This document shows positions 24,055 through 30,495 of a stretch of 64,000 bases of DNA, in pieces. The stretch's first letter is position 1. Every line of letters begins with the position of its first letter. Under the pieces are notes generated by a model that searched no databases, was not told where the DNA came from, and saw only the letters and a list, made by a program, of their open reading frames with translations. Position numbers and translations under genes: made by a program. This DNA comes from Adlercreutzia equolifaciens DSM 19450 (GTDB lineage: Bacteria; Actinomycetota; Coriobacteriia; Coriobacteriales; Eggerthellaceae), in the NCBI RefSeq assembly GCF_000478885.1, contig NC_022567.1, forward strand, positions 682,001 to 746,000. The letters run 5' to 3'.

Positions 24055-25389
24055 CTAGCTCATCTCCCTTGCCGCGTTGCCGCTGTGCCTGCGCTTCCTC
24101 TGCCCCGTCTGATTTGTCGCGATTGCGGTTGCGGTTTCGGCCTCGACATCTGCGACGGTTCGCATCTCGCGGCAGAAGACGGCACCGGGGGCGGCTTTGT
24201 AACGCACGGCGTTGGTGATGCCGAAGGCAGCCAAGTCATCGGCTATCTCGTCGTACACGGCGCAGAAGTCGTGCTGGTCGGCGAGAAGTCGCTCGGTGCG
24301 CGTTCCGGCCGGAGCGGGTTCCATGGCCATGATCTCGCCGTCTGCCACGGCCTCGATGCCCTCGGGCAGCCCCGCCACCTGCAGCATGAGGTCTCCCGCA
24401 TCCGAAACGAAGGCGTGCAGCCCCTCGGTGGCGTCTGCACGGCCGAAGAGCCGATGGGTGCCCGCCAGATCGCGCCCCATGGTGACCGAGCGGGCGATGG
24501 CGTAGCCGTGGTGTGCCATGACGGCGTCGATGCAAGCCTTCAGGTATGTGTTGCGATCGGCCTGAAGCTGGAAGGCCCGCAGCGCCTCTAGGCGCCCTGC
24601 AGCCTCTTCCAAAGTGGCAAAGGTGCCCGGCGCAGCCGCAAAGGGAATGCCTTGGGCGCCCAGGTCGGCTTCGGCGTCTTCGATGAGGGCCACAAGATCC
24701 GCCATGGCCGCGGCATTCGATTCCATGGTTGGGAGCAGAAGTGCCAGTTGCGCGGCGGCCTCAGGCCCCAGCTCGCGCGTCGTTTCCAGAAGAAGGACGC
24801 GGTCGGCCGGCAGAGTGCAAGGGGAAGCGATGAGCGCGAGTGCCCGACGGGAGACTTCTTGCGCCTGGTCGTGGGCGATTGACGCGTCGCTATCGTCTGC
24901 GATTTTGCAATGTTCGTCGGCCATGAAAGAACGAGCGGCCTTTACGGCGGCTGTTGTGGCGCTCTCCTTGGCGGCTTCGGCTAGCAAGGCGGCGAAGTCG
25001 CGGGCATCGGAGGCGGCTGTGGCTTGGGTGCGGGCCCGTCGGATGCGCTCGGCCAAGGGGCGTGCCTCGCGCTCGAACGCGTCGGCGATGGCCGCGGCCC
25101 GCGTCGTGCAGCGCTCGGCGCGGGCTGTGGATTCCGCCATGGCCGCCGCCGGCATGAAGGCGCATTCCGCCGTCAGTTGCGCGAGGGCCGCCGCGGCGAG
25201 TTGCCGCAGGGAGGCGGCGGCCTCATCGGCTTCGGCGCATCCTTCGGCCTCGTCCAAAAGCTCGTTCAAAAGCGCCGTGATGCGCCGCCGCGCCCGGGCG
25301 CGTCCGTGATCCACGTCGGATCGCAGCGCCTCGAGCTGCGCCCGGATCATCCGCTCGATTTCCAACTGACTCGTCTTCGGCCCGCTCAT
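24055..25389 (-). CDS. coiled-coil protein of unknown function, first gene of the kinase operon
   Basis: 444 residues, no family recognised with confidence. It begins MSGPKTSQLEIERMIR, an N-terminus I associate with uncharacterised proteins encoded near FHA, kinase or vWA genes. Residues ~10-265 are Ala/Glu/Arg-rich and strongly helical, probably coiled coils. The last ~170 residues look globular (HAFVSDAGDLMLQVAG, EIMAMEPAP, FCAVYDEIADDLAAFG). GGGG at normal distance precedes the ATG. Its promoter and leader are nearly identical to those of the Abi gene 2 kb away. Confidence 0.75.
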   Translation of the reverse strand: MSGPKTSQLEIERMIRAQLEALRSDVDHGRARARRRITALLNELLDEAEGCAEADEAAASLRQLAAAALAQLTAECAFMPAAAMAESTARAERCTTRAAAIADAFEREARPLAERIRRARTQATAASDARDFAALLAEAAKESATTAAVKAARSFMADEHCKIADDSDASIAHDQAQEVSRRALALIASPCTLPADRVLLLETTRELGPEAAAQLALLLPTMESNAAAMADLVALIEDAEADLGAQGIPFAAAPGTFATLEEAAGRLEALRAFQLQADRNTYLKACIDAVMAHHGYAIARSVTMGRDLAGTHRLFGRADATEGLHAFVSDAGDLMLQVAGLPEGIEAVADGEIMAMEPAPAGTRTERLLADQHDFCAVYDEIADDLAAFGITNAVRYKAAPGAVFCREMRTVADVEAETATAIATNQTGQRKRRHSGNAAREMS

Positions 25390-25431
25390 GGATATGCCCC
25401 TTTGCCTAAATTCTCTCTTCGGATCATTATA
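25385..25431 (-). promoter_or_regulatory. kinase-operon promoter and leader (copy A of a duplicated segment)
   Basis: The minus strand carries TATAAT (25431-25426) and a leader ending in AAAGGGG eight bases before the ATG. The 21 bases at 25385-25405 are identical to 27362-27382, and the flanking ~30 bases including the -10 are strongly similar. No clear -35 is seen. Confidence 0.7.
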
Positions 25432-25470
25432 GAGCTACCAGGAAGGATGACGCGGCGAGATGGAGGCGGT

Positions 25471-26094
25471 ATGAGCGAGGATGGGATCGAGACATTGACG
25501 GGCGCCGGGTACACCGCCGACGATTACGATGGGGACGCCCATGTGCCGGCGGATGCGGCGCTGCGGCGTCTTGTCGAGGGCAACCGCATCTACGTGGAGG
25601 CGCTCGACCATGAGCGCGACTTGTCGCCCGAGCGCATCGCCGACTTGTTCGAGAACGGCCAGCGTCCCTTCGCCTGCGTCATCACGTGCGCCGATTCGCG
25701 GGTGGTGCCCGAGCACATCTTCATGACCGGGTTGGGAGAGCTGTTCGTCATCCGCGTGGCGGGCAATGTCGTGGGCCCCATCGAGCTGGCGAGCGCGGTG
25801 TACGCCTGCGAGCACTTGCACACGCGGCTTCTGCTGGTGCTGGGGCACACCCACTGCGGCGCCATCAAGGCGGCTCTCGACGGGGAAGCGGGGCCGGTGG
25901 CCGCTATCACCGAGCGCATCGCTGCGGCCCTCGGCGACGTGCGCGACCCCTACGAGGCCAGCGTGGCGAATGCCCGCGCCGCCGCGGCCGAACTGTCGGC
26001 GTCTCCCGAATTGGCACGCCTCGCCGCCGAGCACGACCCGGACATCAGAGTCGCCATCTACCACACCCACTGCGGCGTCGTCGATTTTTTGTGA
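25471..26094 (+). CDS. beta-class carbonic anhydrase
   Basis: 207 residues. Zinc ligands are visible as Cys73 in ITCADSR and His126/Cys129 in GHTHCGA; the Asp75-Arg77 dyad is intact. The enzyme interconverts CO2 and bicarbonate in the cytosol. TGGAGG lies directly before the ATG. The first ~30 residues (GAGYTADDYDGDAHVPADAAL) are the part duplicated as a relic at 27470-27556. It is divergent from the kinase operon and shares its promoter region. Confidence 0.92.
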   Translation: MSEDGIETLTGAGYTADDYDGDAHVPADAALRRLVEGNRIYVEALDHERDLSPERIADLFENGQRPFACVITCADSRVVPEHIFMTGLGELFVIRVAGNVVGPIELASAVYACEHLHTRLLLVLGHTHCGAIKAALDGEAGPVAAITERIAAALGDVRDPYEASVANARAAAAELSASPELARLAAEHDPDIRVAIYHTHCGVVDFL

Positions 26095-26160
26095 TTGAAC
26101 CTGAGCCGAAGTCCCTCAGAAAAGTATGAGATTGGGGTCTGGACATTGCACGGGAATGCA

Positions 26161-26194
26161 TAAAACTAGAGGGTTTCCCTTTCGAGAAACCCTC
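26161..26194 (-). terminator. probable terminator of the Abi gene
   Basis: A 9-bp stem GAGGGTTTC/GAAACCCTC (26169-26177 with 26186-26194) is followed on the minus strand by TAGTTTTATG. It is ~130 bases past the Abi stop; the intervening ~230 bases after the carbonic anhydrase hold no supported gene. Confidence 0.55.
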
Positions 26195-26325
26195 GTACAA
26201 AACGATCGCTCGTTTTTCGATGCTGGCTTATCATAGCAGAAATGCGGTAGAGCTTTCCGAGGATTTGGGGTTGTGCGCATATTGTTATCGCGAAGGAGCA
26301 TACTGTGTCGCGTGCTATGCGCTTG

Positions 26326-27366
26326 TTATGACTGTGCTTGTGTTTGCGTGTCGTTCTGCGCTGTCGGATACCAAGATTCAATGAGGCTGCCGATAAAACG
26401 AAATCCCGATTTGATCTGGTTGTTTCCGTCGTAATAGTCGATATTCTTTTTCATACGCTCGGCAAACTTTCCAAGGTCTTCTGTGCGGTGCTCTAGGACT
26501 CCGGATGAGGCTCTTTCCTTATGGAGGTAGAGCGTCGCGACAATCTGACGCAAGCGCTCATTGCTCAATTTGGAGCGGCGCTGACCGGAACCGATTGACG
26601 CAACGGAAGAAACCGCTTGAGATATGGTGTCATTGGGTCGCTTGCCGCCTGGCTTTGCTCCCATATCGTTGATGATGCAATTGTTGTGGGCGCAGGCATT
26701 GCGCAGGGAGCGAACATCTTGCAAAAGGTAGAAGTCGTTCGCCAGTGTTTTGTCCTCGAAACGCTCGCTGCAGAATTTCGTGAAGTAGTTAAAGCTGCCA
26801 AAGGAAATGACTTCCTGAAAGGCCCAGACGGGGAAACGAAAATCAGGAAAGGATGCGATAAGATCTCTGGTATAAGGGCTATTTTTGCCACGCTCGATTT
26901 CTTGCTTCAGTCGATTGGGCGTTTTGCTGCCGTTTGGGTGATCGTAACTTGCCAGGAAATCTTGGATGATCTCGTATCCGTCCTCGTGGCACTTTTCAAT
27001 ATGCGTGAGCAGCATGACCTTGGAGAAATGCTCGACATCCAGCGTCAATCGCAGCATCTCATAACGAAGGAGCATATCGATGACGGAAAGGTCGACGAGC
27101 ATCTTGAAGTCAAGATTCGCAAATTGCCCTTTGCGCTTGCCCTCTTCGACTCTGGCAAATCCTTGGCGATAGGATCTCAAGCGGAAGAAGTTGTTGTTCT
27201 TGGCTAGATAGGAGATCGCGCCCTTTTCGCTCATGAGGTCGAATCGGACCCCTTGGCTTCGCAGGTGCTTCACTTGTTCGTCGGGTGTCAGCCAAGGCTT
27301 GCTTTTGGGGTTCGTGCCAGCTGCGATGTGGCTGCTGCCCGACTGATGCGCTCTCGACTCACTCAT
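26326..27366 (-). CDS. Abi-family (Abi_2/AbiD/F-like) HEPN protein
   Basis: 346 residues of the Abi_2 type. The N-terminal part has LTPDEQVKHLRSQGVRF and NNFFRLRSYR, typical of the family. A HEPN-type active site R-N-A-C-A-H lies in DVRSLRNACAHNN near residue 220. Family members abort phage infection, probably by RNA cleavage. The gene is visibly less GC-rich than its neighbours (many AAA, AAT, TTT codons), which suggests recent transfer. The ATG at 27366 has AAAGGGG upstream inside a leader copied from the kinase operon. Confidence 0.85.
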   Translation of the reverse strand: MSESRAHQSGSSHIAAGTNPKSKPWLTPDEQVKHLRSQGVRFDLMSEKGAISYLAKNNNFFRLRSYRQGFARVEEGKRKGQFANLDFKMLVDLSVIDMLLRYEMLRLTLDVEHFSKVMLLTHIEKCHEDGYEIIQDFLASYDHPNGSKTPNRLKQEIERGKNSPYTRDLIASFPDFRFPVWAFQEVISFGSFNYFTKFCSERFEDKTLANDFYLLQDVRSLRNACAHNNCIINDMGAKPGGKRPNDTISQAVSSVASIGSGQRRSKLSNERLRQIVATLYLHKERASSGVLEHRTEDLGKFAERMKKNIDYYDGNNQIKSGFRFIGSLIESWYPTAQNDTQTQAQS

Positions 27367-27408
27367 GGATATGCCCCTTTGCATAGATTCACATTCAAAT
27401 TCATTATA
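27362..27408 (-). promoter_or_regulatory. Abi promoter and leader (copy B of the duplicated segment)
   Basis: It carries TATAAT (27408-27403) on the minus strand and the same start-proximal 21 bases as copy A. The Abi start codon falls at the same place as that of the coiled-coil gene. Confidence 0.7.
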
Positions 27409-27469
27409 TAGCTATCGGTATGAGGCTTTATGCAAGACGGAAGATGGCGTAAAGGAGGGCAAAACTGCA

Positions 27470-27556
27470 AAGTTGGTGGGAGTGGGCTACATCGCCGACG
27501 ACTATGACGGGGCCGCTCATGTGTCGGCAGCAAAGGCGTCGGCCATGAGGTTCTTG
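27470..27556 (+). pseudogene. relic of the carbonic anhydrase N-terminus
   Basis: Translation in this frame gives KLVGVGYIADDYDGAAHVSA..., matching the carbonic anhydrase segment TLTGAGYTADDYDGDAHVPA with about two thirds identity, then the similarity stops before any zinc ligand. It sits in the same orientation and at about the same distance from copy B of the promoter as the intact gene from copy A. The remaining ~140 bases up to the next gene show nothing else. Confidence 0.7.
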
Positions 27557-27693
27557 TCCATGACGGAGCTGGCGTTGTCGGCTTCTTCTCAAAATAATTA
27601 TCGTAATAACTTGCGATAAAGTGATTGAGTGGATACACTTGGACGAGATGATTCGCAGAATGTAGGGGCGGCGTTGGAAGGCAGGGGAGAAGA

Positions 27694-28671
27694 TTGTTCA
27701 GCGAGCTTGCCGTAGCCTACTTGTTTTTCGGGGGAACGGGGGCGGGCGCCTGTGTCGTTATGGGTGTATTGGAATGCGCCAATATCGGTCGCTACAGTGC
27801 AAGATCGAGCCATTGGGTCGCAAGGGAATCGCCGCCTCACCTGGTTCTTTGGTTGCGAAAGAACCTGCGAGTGCCCCACGAGCTTTTGTCCCGCGGCTGG
27901 GTTCTTTGCCTGGTGCTGTTGGCAGCGGGCGCTCTTTGCCTTATGGCCGATGCCGGTCGTCCCGAGCGAGTGCTCTCTTTATGGCTGGCTCCTCGCTTCA
28001 CCGTCGTGACGGTGGGTGCATGGGCGCTTCTAGCTTCGGCTGCGTTAGCGGCTTTCTTCGCTCTTGCGTCGAATGGCGTTGGCGCGCGATTGCCGCTCTT
28101 TGTGGTGCTTGTCGCCGCCGTCGCCGCCGTGATCGCGGGAATGGTCACGGCGGTTTACACGGGGGTGCTCCTCATGCAGTTTCCCTCGGTGGTCGCCTTC
28201 GGGACATGGCTCGTTCCGGCGCTCTTCTGCCTTTCGTCGCTGTCGTGCGGTGTGGCCGTAGCCTTCGGCGTCGCATCTCTCGTTGATTCCCGCGTGCCGT
28301 TTGGCGCAGCACTGCGATGCTTAAGCCGCATGGATCGCGCAGCGATCGTCGCAGAGATAGTGGCGCTGGCTCTTTTTGCGGCGTTTTTGTTGTCTGATAC
28401 CCGAACAGAGGCAGGGGGCCGCGTTCTTCTGGTGGGCGATGAGGCGATTATGTTTTGGGTGGTGCTTGTGCTGGTCGGTTTGGTCGCGCCTTTTATCCTG
28501 GAGTGTCGTTATCTTGGAGGGGATCGGCGCACGAAGGGCCTTTGGATTGCCTGCTGCCTGCTCCTTGGCGGTGTGGCCCTGAGAATCTGCGTGACGGGGC
28601 TCGCGTCCTTCGATGTTTCCCAGAGTCCCGAGATTGCAATACGTATGGCATTCGCGGCAACAGGGAGCTGA
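27694..28671 (+). CDS. NrfD/PsrC/DmsC-like membrane anchor subunit, orphan
   Basis: 325 residues with about eight to nine membrane segments. The opening (ELAVAYLFFGGTGAGACVVMGVLE) is typical of NrfD-family quinone-reacting subunits of molybdoenzymes. Normally a Fe-S subunit gene precedes it; here none does, only a relic region. The TTG start is supported by GGGGAGAAG just upstream. An SPFH gene follows. It could serve the oxidoreductase 2 kb downstream, which has its own NrfD. Confidence 0.75.
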   Translation: MFSELAVAYLFFGGTGAGACVVMGVLECANIGRYSARSSHWVARESPPHLVLWLRKNLRVPHELLSRGWVLCLVLLAAGALCLMADAGRPERVLSLWLAPRFTVVTVGAWALLASAALAAFFALASNGVGARLPLFVVLVAAVAAVIAGMVTAVYTGVLLMQFPSVVAFGTWLVPALFCLSSLSCGVAVAFGVASLVDSRVPFGAALRCLSRMDRAAIVAEIVALALFAAFLLSDTRTEAGGRVLLVGDEAIMFWVVLVLVGLVAPFILECRYLGGDRRTKGLWIACCLLLGGVALRICVTGLASFDVSQSPEIAIRMAFAATGS

Positions 28672-28753
28672 GCCGCGTTCTCACAGCGGAAGCGCCAGAA
28701 TACGATCAACGGCAAGGCGATTTGCCGAGCAGGACGAAAGGAAGGATCGACTG

Positions 28754-29728
28754 ATGACGAAAAGCGCAAGAAGTCGCAAGGTGCGCCGCGCCGAATGGGA
28801 GGCGGCGCCGGGGCCGTGGAGCGACAGCGAAGCGGAAATGCTGGCGGCAACCTCCTACGTGCCCAAGAAGTCGTCGCGCAACGGCGCTCTCGTGTTCAGC
28901 GTTGCCGTGTTCGTGGCCGCGGCTGCCGCTGTGCTCGCATGCGACCTTCTCGTTGAGGGGCGCATCTCGCTTGTGGGTATTCTTGCGGCTCTGGTGGCGG
29001 CGCTCGCGGCCTCTTCATCGTTGCATATCGCTTTGGGGTGGGAAAAGGTGGTCGTGCTGCGGCTTGGCAAGCTGAACCGCGTGGTGGGGCCCGGCTTCTA
29101 CGCCACCATTCCCATTTTGGAGCACGGAACTATCCGTGTGGATCAGCGCATTATCGCCACTCCCTTCCGTGCCGAGCGCACGCTGACGGCTGATCTCGTG
29201 CCGGTGAACATCGACGCGGTGCTGTTCTGGGTGGTTTGGGATGCGGAAAAGGCCTGCGTGGAGGTGGAAGATTACTACGCGGCCATATCGTATCTCGCGC
29301 AGACCTCGTTGCGCGAGGCGGTGGGGCGCTCGACTGTGGCCGAGGTGGCATTGCGGCGGGACCAGCTCGACGAGGAGATCAAGGTCGACATCGAGAAAGA
29401 GGCATCCGGCTGGGGCGTTGATATCATCTCCGTGAAGGTTCGCGACATCGTGATTCCTGCGGAGCTGCAAAACGTCATGTCCCTGGAGGCGCAGGCCGAC
29501 CGCGAGCGCAACGCTCGCATGACGGTGGCGAGCGCCGAGGCCGATCTGGCGGAGATGCTTTCTGAGGCTGCTCGCATTTACGGTGATGAGGATGCGGCGC
29601 TGAAGCTGCGCACCATGCTCATGCAGTACGAGACGGTAAAGGGATCCGGCAGCGCCGTCGTCACCGTGCCCACGGCGGTGAGCGATGGTTTTGCTGAAGG
29701 CGTCCAACGCGAGGGGCGAGGACTCTGA
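28754..29728 (+). CDS. SPFH/band 7 (slipin-like) membrane protein
   Basis: 324 residues. Two membrane segments lie near the N-terminus (about 45-65 and 72-92). The SPFH domain follows (about 98-260: EKVVVLRLGKLNRVVGPGFYATIPIL, then IVIPAELQNVMSLEAQADRERNARM), matching the stomatin/slipin signature, and an Ala/Glu-rich helical tail. Such proteins form oligomeric scaffolds in the membrane. AGGAAGG precedes the ATG. It lies just upstream of the GntR gene. Confidence 0.88.
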   Translation: MTKSARSRKVRRAEWEAAPGPWSDSEAEMLAATSYVPKKSSRNGALVFSVAVFVAAAAAVLACDLLVEGRISLVGILAALVAALAASSSLHIALGWEKVVVLRLGKLNRVVGPGFYATIPILEHGTIRVDQRIIATPFRAERTLTADLVPVNIDAVLFWVVWDAEKACVEVEDYYAAISYLAQTSLREAVGRSTVAEVALRRDQLDEEIKVDIEKEASGWGVDIISVKVRDIVIPAELQNVMSLEAQADRERNARMTVASAEADLAEMLSEAARIYGDEDAALKLRTMLMQYETVKGSGSAVVTVPTAVSDGFAEGVQREGRGL

Positions 29729-29764
29729 TAGGATATAGGTACCGTTTCGCGAGAAAGAAGCACC

Positions 29765-30163
29765 ATGGGCGTCCTTGAATCTTTCGCCATAGACCACAGC
29801 TCCGGCCTTCCGGTGTGGATACAGATTAAGAACCGCATCGCCTACCTTATTGGCTCGGGGGCCTTTGTTCCCGGTGACAGGCTTCCTACGGTGCGCGCCC
29901 TGGCGGTAGATCTGGACATCAGCTACAACACGGTGAACCGCGCCTATATGGATTTGGAGCGCGAGGGCTACATCTCCACTCGCAAGGGACGGGGCACTTT
30001 CGTAGCCGAGCGCCACGATTTGGGTGCTCATACGGCCTCTGATTCTCCCATCGAGCTGGTAATCGACGATATGATTCGCGTATGTTCGAATGCGGGCCTG
30101 GCCGATGACGACATTGTCGCCATGGTGGAGGCTCGCCTTGCCCACCGGGAGTTCATGCGCTAG
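29765..30163 (+). CDS. GntR-family (YtrA-like) transcriptional regulator
   Basis: 132 residues. A GntR winged helix (about 10-80: PVWIQIKNRIAYLIGSGAFVPGDRLPTVRALAVDL ... NTVNRAYMDLEREGYISTRKGRGTFV) is followed by only ~50 helical residues, the short C-terminal form of the YtrA subfamily. A perfect palindrome in front of the molybdoenzyme operon 150 bases downstream is a plausible operator. It may control that operon, its own unit, or both. Confidence 0.88.
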   Translation: MGVLESFAIDHSSGLPVWIQIKNRIAYLIGSGAFVPGDRLPTVRALAVDLDISYNTVNRAYMDLEREGYISTRKGRGTFVAERHDLGAHTASDSPIELVIDDMIRVCSNAGLADDDIVAMVEARLAHREFMR

Positions 30164-30495
30164 GCCCTCGCTTGCGCCCAGATGCGGTGGTGGGGCGCAC
30201 ACAGTCGCCCGTGAAGTGGGCTGGTAAAGCTGTTTCGCTTTGAAAAAACTGTGCATTCTTGGGAAATATACCAGGTCAAAGAACACTTTTTCGCATTGTC
30301 ACAAAAAGTTGCGACAATCTATTTATTGTCGCAATACATTGTGATAATATGACGCCATAAGGATTTGGCCAATTCTTACCGAAATGGAATCAGGTAGAGT
30401 AGAGCTGATTCCGAGAGAAGGGGAGTTTGCGCTTGGCAGCGCCAGGGCAACGGGCTGCAAGGGAAGCATGCTCCCAAAACATGCGAGGAGGAAAG
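30164..30495 (+). promoter_or_regulatory. control region of the molybdoenzyme operon
   Basis: No gene is supported here. The AT-rich part (30230-30350) carries a perfect 10-bp inverted repeat TTGCGACAAT/ATTGTCGCAA (30309-30318 and 30325-30334), flanked by half-site-like CATTGTC (30294) and CATTGTG (30336), and a GATAAT/TAATAT -10-like stretch near 30342-30349. The remaining ~145 bases would be a long leader ending in GGAGGAAAG. This resembles operators for a GntR or Crp/Fnr-type protein. Confidence 0.55.
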
